A stretch of 64,000 nucleotides of DNA from Planctomycetota bacterium (GTDB taxonomy: Bacteria; Planctomycetota; Planctomycetia; Gemmatales; Gemmataceae): contig JAIOPV010000067.1 in the NCBI GenBank assembly GCA_021413735.1, positions 37,087 to 101,086 on the forward strand, given 5' to 3'. A model generated the notes under the pieces. The model saw nothing but the letters and a program-made list of their open reading frames with translations, had not been told where the DNA came from and ran no database searches. A program made the position numbers and the translations under genes. Shown in pieces: positions 51,781 to 60,668 of the stretch (position 1 is the first letter of the stretch; each line of letters opens with the position of its first letter).

Positions 51781-52665
51781 ATGTGCCGTTCATCCCCACG
51801 AAGCGCCTTCACACTGATCGAACTGCTTGTCGTCATCGCCATCATCGCGGTGTTGATCGGGCTTCTCCTGCCCGCTGTGCAGAAGGTTCGCGAGGCCGCT
51901 GCTCGTCTGAAGTGTCAGAACAATCTCAAGCAAATCGGGCTGAGTCTGCACAACTACGAATCCGCGAACAGTCGGTTCCCGCCGGGCTATCGCGACACTC
52001 GCCCCGACACGCAAGCCGGCCCCGGCTGGGGTTGGGCGACGTTCCTGCTGCCGTTCTTTGAGCAGGCGAGCCTTCACGATCAGATCGACCCCGAACACAC
52101 CCTGTTTGGCGGTGGGTTGGACACCACCACACCCACAACGCAGACGCTCACAGCGTTATCTGTTTTTCGCTGCCCGACAGACCCAGGCGCTCCGACCAAC
52201 TTCAATTTCGACGGCCATGCCACGGCCAGTTATCGCGGTGTCGGATGGAGCCGACCGCAAACCGCCCCCGGCCCGAAAGGGCTGATGATTACGAACATCG
52301 ACAAGCCGAATGGCGTGCTGTACCGAAACAGCCGAACCCAGATCGCGGACGTGACAGATGGCCTCTCGTGTACCGTGTTCGTCGGTGAAGTGTTCTTCGA
52401 GGGCCAGCGATGGGGCGGCATCTGGGCGGGTGCCAACCGAAAGGATCAGTACGGGCTGTGGATTGGCGGTGTCTTCTGGGCGATTGACGAGGGGCCGTTC
52501 CGGTTGAACGGCCCAGACAAATGGAGCTTTTGTAGTCCGCATCCCGGTGGCGTCGGGCTGCTGTTTGGGGATGGGTCGGTGCGGTTCGTTCAGGACTCCA
52601 TCGACCCGCGAATCCCGGCAGACATGGCGAGTCGTGCTGGTGGCGAAGTGGCCGCGGATCAATGA
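51781..52665 (+). CDS. DUF1559 prepilin-like protein (H-X9-DG)
   Basis: ATG 51781 gives 294 residues (GTG 51748 is a less likely start). The prepilin segment SAFTLIELLVVIAIIAV has Ala in place of the usual Gly before the cleavage site, then LPAVQKVREAAARLKCQNNLKQIG. The end carries H-X9-DG (HPGGVGLLFGDG) and SVRFVQDSID. It is one of the abundant planctomycete pseudopilin-like proteins. It follows the enolase-like gene by 51 bases and its stop directly abuts the stop of the convergent GHMP-kinase gene at 52666. Confidence 0.92.
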   Translation: MCRSSPRSAFTLIELLVVIAIIAVLIGLLLPAVQKVREAAARLKCQNNLKQIGLSLHNYESANSRFPPGYRDTRPDTQAGPGWGWATFLLPFFEQASLHDQIDPEHTLFGGGLDTTTPTTQTLTALSVFRCPTDPGAPTNFNFDGHATASYRGVGWSRPQTAPGPKGLMITNIDKPNGVLYRNSRTQIADVTDGLSCTVFVGEVFFEGQRWGGIWAGANRKDQYGLWIGGVFWAIDEGPFRLNGPDKWSFCSPHPGGVGLLFGDGSVRFVQDSIDPRIPADMASRAGGEVAADQ

Positions 52666-55600
52666 TTAGGGCGACCCGAACGCACAGAGCGAAACGACGT
52701 GATCGGCTGAGCCATCGCGGAGCCAGCCATCGAGTTGCGCCGGGTCTTTGAGTTGCTGACCGCGAACACGAGGCACCACGACGAAGCCGCAATCCACGCC
52801 GCTGACCGCCGTCATGTCGCCCCACAACTTCTCGAACTGACACACCGGGAACACGTCTTCGTGCCCGTGCCCCCATCGCTTTTTCACATCCTTCAGCGTC
52901 ACATACGTCGGCAGTCGCGCCGCCATTCGATTCACAGCAGCCGTTACCTTCGCAGCATCATTCAACTCGCCGCGAGTCAGCCCGAACACCGCGAGCAGAG
53001 CGTCGATATCCACCCAGTTCGTGAGCGTGTTGTAATACGACAGGTGAAACTCTTCCTCCTCACGCGGCATCGCTAACCCTTCGAGAATGCGAACCTTTCC
53101 ATCGACGCGGGCAAGGCCACCACCGCGATCGTCGATGCGTCGGCCGATCACCTCGAACGTGAGCGCACGCCGCGACGCGATGTGTAGCCCCAACAACCCC
53201 GGATCGAGCGACGCCCCGAGCGTGTCGATGTTGTGAACGAGCAGGTGCTTGAGTTGCGGCCGGGCGGTGAGCAGTTCCCGCAGCACGCCATTGCGAAGCA
53301 GGTTCGGTACCTCGAACCAGTGGCCGACCGGATGCAGGCATTGCAGCGGTTCGTTGTCGGTATAGTCACTGCCTTCGCCGGCCGATTGCGCCCAACCGAT
53401 CAAGGCCGCGTGAGCGCTCGCCCGCACTCGCTGCTTGCCTTCGTCGAGCATTTGCTGTGCAGTCTCTTCCCATGCGAAGCGGAGATCGCGCACCATCGGC
53501 ACCAGCCGCAACCCCACCGACGCCCCCGGCGACAGGTACACTTCTTGCGAGCCACGGGGTTTACCCCCGTGGTCTTTGTCGCTCGAAGACCACGGGGATA
53601 AACCCCGTGGCTCGCCAAGCCCGAGATGTTCCGCCATCGGGCGATGCGTGAGATACCCCGTCGTGAAGACGTGCGGCACGGTTGCGGCGAACCGCTCCGA
53701 CACCTGCCGACTCTTCGCAAGGTGAAGCTCGACGAACGTTCGGTGCTGGCCCGCGAGCCGTGCGAACGGATGCAGTGCCTTCGTGACGCCAGCCCCTTGC
53801 GTCCATCGGCTACCTGCCCCAGCCGCGAGAGTCACGACGGCAACTTCGCCTGCTTCGAGTGACCGCTTGCCAATCGCGACGAGATCAGCACTGATGCCGT
53901 TGCGGGTGTCGGTGACATCGGTCGGTCGAACGTCTTCGATAACGGTGGAAGCGGGCAACCGATTCTGTGCGAGCCCGATCAGCCCTCGGCGAAGGTCATC
54001 TCGAATACGTTCGTGCTGTCCTCGCTCGAAACCGTTCGCGGCAAGAAGTGCTGTGAGACTGCCAGCCTTACCGTCTCGCGTAACTTGAGCGCTCGGCAAC
54101 ATGCGATCAAACAACGATTCGACAAGCCCCGACAGATCGGGATTGCGGCGTGCGGCCTGTCCAACGCGGTCGAGTTCGGCTCGTTTGGATGCCGTGATGT
54201 TTCGCGGGTCTTCACGTAGCCAACGCGGCACGAGCAGCGAGTAATACCCGCGTGGCAAAAGTGCCTCGGTGCCGACGAGCAGATCGGCAATGGTGCCGTT
54301 CGGGTTGATCGCGAAATCGTACACGACGGGTGCCATCGCGAACGGCAAACTATCGCGGAAATTCGCCCGCAGCCTGGTCATCTCGTCGCGAAGGAATTTG
54401 ATCGCTTCAGGCTTTCGCTGTGGGGCCACAATGAAACCCATGCCGCCGCCCGACATGCCGCCGAGCATCCAGAAACCCCAGAAATCTAGGCCGAATCTTC
54501 CCCTTGTGGCGGCAATGAGGGCTTCCGTGAAGGCGTTCGTCGCGGCTGGAATGATCGTCTGAATCGGGCCTGCGAAGTTGCGTGTCGTTGCTGCGCCGAG
54601 TGCCTGAATGTCGCCGCGTGTCAGTGCCGCTGCAATCTCGTCGAAGATGCCGAGTGCCTGCTGACGGGCGTCCCATTCGCGAGCCTCCCGCAGCAGATAT
54701 TTCTCCGTGACCATCTCCAAAACCGGTCCGACATTCTGGGCCATGCCGCCGTGTACCAACACGAGACTATCTTCGAGTCGCTGCCTCGCTTCGGCTGAAA
54801 CGCGATCCGGCCCTAGCACCGTGTGGCGTGGCAGTAACCGCCCACGACTCACGCCAAATTCAGGGTCGCCATCGCCTGCGAAGGTGCCTTCGATGAGCTT
54901 GATTCCAGGCCACACGCCGCCGGAGTCTTGCCAGCCGCCACCGGAGCCGCCGAGCCATTCGCCGAGGATCGCACGCGCTGCGACCAGCCGCCGTTCGGGT
55001 TCGGTCAGCGTGCCGGTGAGTTCCTTGGTCTGCCCGGTTGCACGCATGCACACGGCAATCAGACCCGCGAGAAGGTTGGTCGAAACCGCGAGCCGTGAGC
55101 CTTTCGGAATGTCGTTCACCGCACTGACGAGTTCGATGCCCAACCCCGGCCCCACGAGCGTTTCCAGCACTTCTCGCAGGTCTTGGCGGGCACCTTCGAG
55201 GCCAGCCGGAATCAGGCCAGACGCGATCACCGCGGCCTTGAGCAACCCCAGGTAATCGCGGGCGAAGTCGAATACTTCCGCGAGCGATTTCACATCGGCA
55301 GAAGCATCGAGATCGACGCACACGAGCCGCAGCACGGGTTCGTCAATCACCCGAAAATACACCTCGATCGGTGGTCGCGGTTTGGCATCGCGACCGTTCA
55401 CGCCGAGGTCGATGGACACGTTCAGAACGCGGGCGCCTTCAGGGTAATCCATGCCGAGGAAGAAGATGTCGCTCCAGCACGAATGCGACAGATCCATCCG
55501 CACCGGGGTTCGTTCGCGAAGCACGGGGAAGACACTCGCCGCATCACTTCGCACGAGCAGTTCGGGACGCACTCGCAGTGGGTGATCGCCTGGTGAACCC

Positions 55601-56046
55601 GTGCGAAACATCCACCGATTTCCGGCCGCACCGCGAACGCTCGAACGCACCTGATCCGCAAGCGTCTGGAATGCCAGTCCGTGGTACGCCGTGGCGAGGG
55701 CACTACAAACGGGATCGCTTGGTCCGTGAGCGGTTTCTTCAGCACGGAACACACGCACGGCTTCGTCGAATCGCCGACCGAGGAGTCGTTCGACGCCCGC
55801 GTATGGGATGTGGCCGTGCGCTGGCAATTCAGGGCGTGCGGGGAGGTAGAAGCGATTGATCGCGGACAGCACAAACAGGGCACGAACCCGTTCGTAGAGG
55901 TTCACGCTTTCGCGACGGAAGCGGTCGAGGTGTTCGCGTTCGGCGAGCAGTTCCGTGTAGCTGAGTCCGCTACACGCAGCAGCCACCGAGCTGTTTCGCA
56001 CTGCGGCATCGGTCGAGCGAATGATGTCGATGAGTGACATCGGCAT
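52666..56046 (-). CDS. GHMP kinase / UDPGP-type nucleotidyltransferase fusion
   Basis: The 1126-residue protein (ATG 56046; ATG 56040 also possible) has three parts. Residues 1-170 are helical and not recognised. Residues about 180-640 form a GHMP-type sugar kinase: MDLSHSCWSDIFFLGMDYPE as substrate site, an ATP loop NDIPKGSRLAVST (311-323) and the C-terminal GGMSGGGMGF (529-538). Residues about 735-1100 are a UDPGP-like pyrophosphorylase with VAVVTLAAGAGSRWTQGAG (739-757) and HNIDTLGASLD near 950. The layout recalls the fucose salvage enzyme FKP, although the order of domains is reversed, so it could make an NDP-sugar in two steps. A DNA palindrome is translated inside the transferase domain (about 811-834). 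The upstream gene, two bases away, encodes another nucleotidyltransferase. Confidence 0.85.
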   Translation of the reverse strand: MPMSLIDIIRSTDAAVRNSSVAAACSGLSYTELLAEREHLDRFRRESVNLYERVRALFVLSAINRFYLPARPELPAHGHIPYAGVERLLGRRFDEAVRVFRAEETAHGPSDPVCSALATAYHGLAFQTLADQVRSSVRGAAGNRWMFRTGSPGDHPLRVRPELLVRSDAASVFPVLRERTPVRMDLSHSCWSDIFFLGMDYPEGARVLNVSIDLGVNGRDAKPRPPIEVYFRVIDEPVLRLVCVDLDASADVKSLAEVFDFARDYLGLLKAAVIASGLIPAGLEGARQDLREVLETLVGPGLGIELVSAVNDIPKGSRLAVSTNLLAGLIAVCMRATGQTKELTGTLTEPERRLVAARAILGEWLGGSGGGWQDSGGVWPGIKLIEGTFAGDGDPEFGVSRGRLLPRHTVLGPDRVSAEARQRLEDSLVLVHGGMAQNVGPVLEMVTEKYLLREAREWDARQQALGIFDEIAAALTRGDIQALGAATTRNFAGPIQTIIPAATNAFTEALIAATRGRFGLDFWGFWMLGGMSGGGMGFIVAPQRKPEAIKFLRDEMTRLRANFRDSLPFAMAPVVYDFAINPNGTIADLLVGTEALLPRGYYSLLVPRWLREDPRNITASKRAELDRVGQAARRNPDLSGLVESLFDRMLPSAQVTRDGKAGSLTALLAANGFERGQHERIRDDLRRGLIGLAQNRLPASTVIEDVRPTDVTDTRNGISADLVAIGKRSLEAGEVAVVTLAAGAGSRWTQGAGVTKALHPFARLAGQHRTFVELHLAKSRQVSERFAATVPHVFTTGYLTHRPMAEHLGLGEPRGLSPWSSSDKDHGGKPRGSQEVYLSPGASVGLRLVPMVRDLRFAWEETAQQMLDEGKQRVRASAHAALIGWAQSAGEGSDYTDNEPLQCLHPVGHWFEVPNLLRNGVLRELLTARPQLKHLLVHNIDTLGASLDPGLLGLHIASRRALTFEVIGRRIDDRGGGLARVDGKVRILEGLAMPREEEEFHLSYYNTLTNWVDIDALLAVFGLTRGELNDAAKVTAAVNRMAARLPTYVTLKDVKKRWGHGHEDVFPVCQFEKLWGDMTAVSGVDCGFVVVPRVRGQQLKDPAQLDGWLRDGSADHVVSLCAFGSP
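53547..53615. repeat. Palindromic repeat inside the GHMP/nucleotidyltransferase gene
   Basis: GCGAGCCACGGGGTTTA at the left faces TAAACCCCGTGGCTCGC at the right. The 69-base palindrome is a multiple of three and is read in frame as GEPRGLSPWSSSDKDHGGKP. A sister copy lies at 60585-60656 in an intergenic gap. Confidence 0.85.
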
Positions 56047-56047
56047 G

Positions 56048-56869
56048 TCAGCCCCGTTGTGCGAGAAGGTCCACGATCTGAGCGAGAATCTTCTCGCGAT
56101 CCACGCCATCAAGCGCGAGCGCGAGTTGGGCCGTCAGCAACCCGTACTTCACGCCGGTGTTGTAGCGCTGGCCCGCCACTTCCAGCGCGAGATAGCGCTC
56201 GCGTCGGGCCAGTTCCGCCAGCGCAACTGAAAGCTGCGGCGATGCCGATTCGGCGAGGATTTCCATGACCGCTGGCGTGAAAACGTGGATGCCGAAGAAG
56301 CACAGGTAGAAGCCAGCTCGCAAGCCCGTCACAGCCAGCACTTGCTCCGCTTCGCTCGGCGTCGGCTTCTCCAACACCTGCTGAATCTCGTAGAGGTCCG
56401 GCCGGTTCGCGACCCGCCGACCGCCAATCGCCCCGTAGAAACGCAGCAAGCTTTCGCGTGTCGCCTGCACTGCGGAGACTGCACATCCTTCCGCTCGCGC
56501 GAGGTCCGCCAGTTGCTTCGCAGAGTGTGATTCGCCGCGCGAAATGTACAGGTGATCGCTCACGAGATGCAGGAACGGTTGGCCCGCCGTGAACGCTCGT
56601 GCCAGCAGAACCGCATGACCGTAGCCGAGCGGTTCCGCCTGCGTGACGAAGTGCAGTCGCCCGGCGTGCGGGCCGGCTGCAATGCGATACGCGGCTTCAT
56701 CGCCGGGAGCGATCACGACGCAGATTTCCTCGGCACCGGCTCCGACCGCTTCTTCGAGGATGATCTCCAGCGACTTCTTTTCGTGCCCGTCGCGGTCCAC
56801 GAGGGACTGAAGCGGCAACGCACGTTGCCCTGGCCCCGCAGCAGTAATGACGGCTTTCGTGAGGTTCAT
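56048..56869 (-). CDS. Sugar-phosphate nucleotidyltransferase (GalU-like)
   Basis: ATG 56869 gives 273 residues. The start [20 protein letters not shown] is the nucleotide-binding loop of GT-A pyrophosphorylases (G-x-G-x-R; here GPGQR), then [41 protein letters not shown] with the sugar-binding LGx[11 protein letters not shown] (metal Asp) and [14 protein letters not shown]. It is close to UTP-glucose-1-phosphate uridylyltransferases. It probably makes an NDP-sugar from a sugar-1-phosphate. Its stop is two bases from the start of the GHMP fusion gene, so they form an operon, presumably with related or successive substrates. Confidence 0.88.
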   Translation of the reverse strand: MNLTKAVITAAGPGQRALPLQSLVDRDGHEKKSLEIILEEAVGAGAEEICVVIAPGDEAAYRIAAGPHAGRLHFVTQAEPLGYGHAVLLARAFTAGQPFLHLVSDHLYISRGESHSAKQLADLARAEGCAVSAVQATRESLLRFYGAIGGRRVANRPDLYEIQQVLEKPTPSEAEQVLAVTGLRAGFYLCFFGIHVFTPAVMEILAESASPQLSVALAELARRERYLALEVAGQRYNTGVKYGLLTAQLALALDGVDREKILAQIVDLLAQRG

Positions 56870-57015
56870 TCCGACGACACCGGAGGCTGAGAAAACAGCG
56901 ACGGATGTAGGGATAGGCGACTGGGGTAAGAAAGGTAGGGGTCGCTCAGTTCGTCTGGACACGATCTTCACGAAACGGCATACGGGGCGAGTTCACTCTG
57001 ACGAGAGGAGCGGGT

Positions 57016-58302
57016 ATGCGTGCGGTGTGGATCGCCGTCGCCACCATGTTCGCCGTGGTTGTTGATCGCGCCGACGCACAGGAATTGCCGCCGATCTCGG
57101 CTGCTCCCGGCGACGGCTCGACGCTCCCTGGCGGCACGGACGTTTCGCGTCCACTCACGCCTGTCGAGATCCCCGCGCCGCCCAAAGTGCTGCAGCCAAA
57201 TCCAGACCCAAAACCCGAAGCCATTGAGCGTGTCGAGCAGGTTCAACAGCAAAAAGCGAAGCCGCGCGGCCCCCTGGGCCCATCGTGGGATGATCTCGAA
57301 TTGCTGCTCTGGTGGTCGAAGGCACACCCGATTCCGCCAATCATCACCGCGAGTCACATGGGCGGCTCACCCGTTCTCGGAAGCCCCGAAACCTTTCTCG
57401 TCGTTGGCGGTCGATCTCTTGGTAGCCAAGCTATCGCGGGCGGGCGTTTCACCTTCGGGGCTGCCCTGAACGAAACCGAAACGGTCGGCGGCGAACTGGT
57501 GTATTTCTTCCTCGGCAGCCAAACCTTCAACACGACGATCAGCGGCGTGAACCCCCGGATTCAGTCGCTCGGGTTGCCGTACACGAACTCGGTCACGGGT
57601 CGCGAAGAAGCGTTTCCGCTTGTGTTGCCAGGCGTTTCGACGGGATCGGTTTACGCGACAACGACCACCCGACTGCAGGGGGCCGAGGCGAACGGCGTCG
57701 CGAATCTGTTTGACGTCGTGGGCTTCAAGATGAACGGCTTGCTCGGCTATCGCTTCCTACAGGTGAACGAAGGACTGACCATCGAACAGCGACGTTTCGC
57801 GAGCACAGGCACCGGCTCGATCTACGACGAGTTCAACGGGCATAATCAGTTTCACGGCGGCCAGCTCGGGCTTCACGCGGATGTGTCGCATGGTGTCGTG
57901 TTCTGCGAAATGACCGGGAAGGTCGCTCTCGGACAGACGTTCGAGATGGTGCGAATTGACGGAGCCACGGCTATCGGCGGCTTCGTGCCCGGTGGTGTGT
58001 ATGCGACGGCGGCCAACATTGGACGCTACACGCGGAATGTGTTTGCAGTGGTGCCGGAGGGGACGTTCAAGATTGGTGTGAAGCTCAACGATTCGGGGCG
58101 GTTCTACGTGGGCTACAACTTCTTGTATCTGAGCGATTCGGTGCGGCCCGGCGATCAGATCGACCGCACGCTGAACCCGGCGAACATTCCCTCACTCAAC
58201 CCCGGTGGCGCGTTCATTCCGAGCGACCGACCACGCCCGCTGATGAATCGCACCGACTTCTGGACACAGGGATTCACGATCGGATTGGAAACGCGGTACT
58301 GA
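57016..58302 (+). CDS. BBP7-family outer-membrane beta-barrel protein
   Basis: The 428-residue protein has GAGGAG close upstream of ATG 57016 and a signal peptide (AVWIAVATMFAVVVDRADA). A proline-rich spacer ends near residue 90. The BBP7 core then follows: WDDLELLLWWSKAHPIPP, VGGRSLGSQAIAGGRFTFG, GGELVYFFLG, GFKMNGLLGYRFLQVNEGL, and a final strand FTIGLETRY ending in an aromatic residue, which is typical for outer-membrane barrels. BBP7 proteins are a planctomycete paralogous family of unknown function. The gene diverges from the nucleotidyltransferase operon and is followed by a hairpin at 58318. Confidence 0.92.
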   Translation: MRAVWIAVATMFAVVVDRADAQELPPISAAPGDGSTLPGGTDVSRPLTPVEIPAPPKVLQPNPDPKPEAIERVEQVQQQKAKPRGPLGPSWDDLELLLWWSKAHPIPPIITASHMGGSPVLGSPETFLVVGGRSLGSQAIAGGRFTFGAALNETETVGGELVYFFLGSQTFNTTISGVNPRIQSLGLPYTNSVTGREEAFPLVLPGVSTGSVYATTTTRLQGAEANGVANLFDVVGFKMNGLLGYRFLQVNEGLTIEQRRFASTGTGSIYDEFNGHNQFHGGQLGLHADVSHGVVFCEMTGKVALGQTFEMVRIDGATAIGGFVPGGVYATAANIGRYTRNVFAVVPEGTFKIGVKLNDSGRFYVGYNFLYLSDSVRPGDQIDRTLNPANIPSLNPGGAFIPSDRPRPLMNRTDFWTQGFTIGLETRY

Positions 58303-58317
58303 TGTGATTATCAGGCT

Positions 58318-58354
58318 CGTTAAGCGTCTGCCCCAGCGGGGCTGACGCTTAACG
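58318..58354. terminator. Strong hairpin between BBP7 and the convergent aminotransferase pseudogene
   Basis: CGTTAAGCGTC (58318-58328) pairs with GACGCTTAACG (58344-58354), and GCCCC inside pairs with GGGGC. It starts 15 bases after the BBP7 stop. The following 165 bases up to 58519 show no gene. Confidence 0.7.
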
Positions 58355-58519
58355 AATCGTGTTACGCCATCCGGGTCTTGGTCTGGAACGCGCCCTCGAA
58401 TTGCCGAAGCCGTTATGCCGCGAAATTGGAGGCGGTTTGGAAGAGATGGCGACTGCAATGTTGGGGAAGGTGTTTTCCCCCAACACCGGCGACGATGCCA
58501 TTGATTCCACTCTCGTTCA

Positions 58520-59663
58520 TCACGAGGCGTAAGCACGTTCGGCAGCGGCGACGCCGCTTCCTGGCTCGATCTTCGCACCGGCTCCAATCAACACTTGCTC
58601 CATCGCCGCCAACACCACAAACACGCAGTTCGGTCGGCTGTTCTGGCCCATGATGCCGATACGCCACGCCTTGCCCTTGAAGTCGCCGAGACCGCCGCCA
58701 ATCTCGATGCCGAACTCGGAAAGCAATCGCTTCCGGCCCGCGATGTCATCGACGATCGACGGAATCTTCACGGCGTTCAGTTGCGGCAACTGGCAGTGCT
58801 TCGCCGCCGTGAATTCCAGCCCCATCGCCTCCAGGCCGGCCCGCAGCGCGACGTGGTTCCGTTGGTGTCGAGCGAAGCGTGCCTCCAAGCCTTCTTCCAG
58901 CACGAGCCGCAGCCCTTCACGCAGAGCATACACCATCGTAATCGGTGCCGTGTGGTGATATGCACGGTCGCTGCTACCCCAGTAGCTCATGATCGTCGTG
59001 AGGTCGAGGTACCAGCTCTGCACCTTCGTCTTGCGAGCCTTCAGCGCGTCAACCGCGCGTTGACTGAAACTGACCGGCGACATTCCCGGCGGGCAACTCA
59101 GCCCCTTCTGCGAGCAACTGAACGCCGCATCGACTTCCCATTCGTCGAGCTTCACCGGTGTGCAACCCAGCGACGTGACGCAATCCGTGATGCGAGATGT
59201 CCTGACCCGCTCCCGTCGACGTTTCCGCGTGTACGATACCGAGCACTTTCGGGCGTACCGTCTTGAGCGTTTCACGGATCGTGTCGAGGTCGAACGACTG
59301 GCCCCACGGCGCTTCCTTCACCGTGACCTGTGCCCCGCATCGCCCGGCGATTTCCACCATGCGATTGCCGAAATAACCCATCGTGCAGATCACCACTTTG
59401 TCGCCAGGTTCGAGCAGATTCACGAGACACGTTTCCATGCCTGCGGTGCCCGTGGCCGAAACCGGGAACGTGAGTTGGTTCTTCGTTTGGAACACCTCAC
59501 GCAGCATTTCCTGCGTCTCGGTCATGATCGTGAGGAACTGCGGATCGAGGTGTCCGAGCAGCGGCGTACTCATGACGGACAGGACACGCGGGTGTGCGTC
59601 GCTTGGGCCTGGGCCGAGGAGCAGGCGCGGCGAGGGATTCAGTTGACCAGGGATGCTTGACAT
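58520..59663 (-). pseudogene. Alanine-glyoxylate aminotransferase family (class V PLP), frameshifted by a deletion
   Basis: The first part (from ATG 59663) reads LLGPGPSDAHPRVLSVMSTP, then VSATGTAGMETCLVNLLEPG, KVLGIVHAETSTGAGQDI, and then leaves the family. The rest is in another frame from about 59186 downward: ITDCVTSLGCTPVKLDEWEV, the PLP-lysine site FSCSQKGLSCPPGMSPVSFS, and a normal C-terminus ending at 58520. Compared with AGXT-type enzymes about 18 residues are expected between the Gln after TGA and the Asp of DCVTSLG, but only 16 bases are present, so about 38 bases are missing. Everything else is well kept, so the break is recent or is a sequencing/assembly error. An intact enzyme would transaminate glyoxylate or serine with alanine. 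Confidence 0.85.
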
Positions 59664-59755
59664 CAGATCGCTCGTTCGGGGGAAAGTTTCGCAGGGCTTC
59701 CGCCCTGAGTTGTTTTATCATAGGGCCACACCCGAAATTCACAGGGAGCCTCGCC

Positions 59756-60577
59756 ATGTTCCTCCGTTATTTCGTAGTTGCGGTCGCGGTGCTACCGGCC
59801 CTCGCGCACGCAGCAGACCCGATTCCCCCGCAAGAAGCTGCCGCGAAGGTGAAGGAAATCATCGGCCACAAAGGCTCGTGTGCAGACAGCCCCGAGAACA
59901 CGCTCGCCGGTATTCGACGAGCCATCGAAGCAGGCGCTCACGCAGCCGAAGTGGACATTCGCACGACGAAAGACGGCTTCCTCGTGTGCCTTCACGACGA
60001 CACCTTCGACCGCACCACGGAACGCAAAGGCAAGGTTTCGGAACTGACGCTCGCCGAGATCAAGAAGCTCGACGCGGGCAGCAAGTTCGACAACAAGTTC
60101 GCGAATGAAAGAGTGCCGACCTTGCGTGAAGTGCTGACCGTCGCCAAGGGCAAGATCGGCGTGATGCTCGACTTGAAGGAGCCTGACGAGGAGTACGCGA
60201 AGAAGATCGTCGCCGAGGTGCGTGAGTTCGGTGAACCGAAGCGGATTGTGCTCGGCATTCGGTCTGTCGAACACGCGAAGCAGTTCGCGAGGCTGCTTCC
60301 CGAGGCTCGCCAAATTGGTCTGGTGCCAACGCAAGATGACATCGAGCCGTTCGCGAAGGCCGGCGTGAAGGTGATTCGACTGTGGCCAAAGTGGTTGACT
60401 GACGAAACGCTCGTGCCGCGTGTCCGAAAGCTAGGCTGCGAACTGCACCTCGGAACCGCTATGGGCACCAAAGCCGAAGTGCTGCCGTTGCTGGCCCACG
60501 CACCGGAATCGCTTTCCAGCGACGACCCCGCGCGACTGCTCAAGACGTTAGCCGAGATCGCCCTGCCGAAGAAGTGA
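59756..60577 (+). CDS. Secreted glycerophosphodiester phosphodiesterase
   Basis: ATG 59756, with GGGAG about 8 bases upstream, gives 273 residues and a signal peptide (LRYFVVAVAVLPALAHAA). The GDPD TIM-barrel core has IIGHKGSCADSPENTLAGI (His38, Glu47, Asn48; the usual Arg is Lys39), EVDIRTTKDGFLVCLHDDTF (Glu65, Asp67, His80) and DLKEPDEEY. These enzymes split glycerophosphodiesters such as glycerophosphocholine into glycerol-3-phosphate and an alcohol. It is exported, so it acts on phospholipid fragments in the periplasm or outside. It is followed by a palindromic repeat and then an NtrC-type regulator gene. Confidence 0.92.
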   Translation: MFLRYFVVAVAVLPALAHAADPIPPQEAAAKVKEIIGHKGSCADSPENTLAGIRRAIEAGAHAAEVDIRTTKDGFLVCLHDDTFDRTTERKGKVSELTLAEIKKLDAGSKFDNKFANERVPTLREVLTVAKGKIGVMLDLKEPDEEYAKKIVAEVREFGEPKRIVLGIRSVEHAKQFARLLPEARQIGLVPTQDDIEPFAKAGVKVIRLWPKWLTDETLVPRVRKLGCELHLGTAMGTKAEVLPLLAHAPESLSSDDPARLLKTLAEIALPKK

Positions 60578-60584
60578 CGGCAAT

Positions 60585-60656
60585 GCGAGCCACGGGATTT
60601 ATCCCCGTGGTCTTGGTCTCGTGGGAAATGCCACGGGGATAAACCCCGTGGCTCGC
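60585..60656. repeat. Palindromic repeat, intergenic sister of the copy at 53547
   Basis: GCGAGCCACGGG at the left faces CCCCGTGGCTCGC at the right, with ATTTATCCCCGTGGTCTT inside, very similar to the in-gene copy at 53547-53615. It lies between the GDPD stop and the NtrC-type gene. Confidence 0.85.
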
Positions 60657-60668
60657 AAGGGTGACGCG

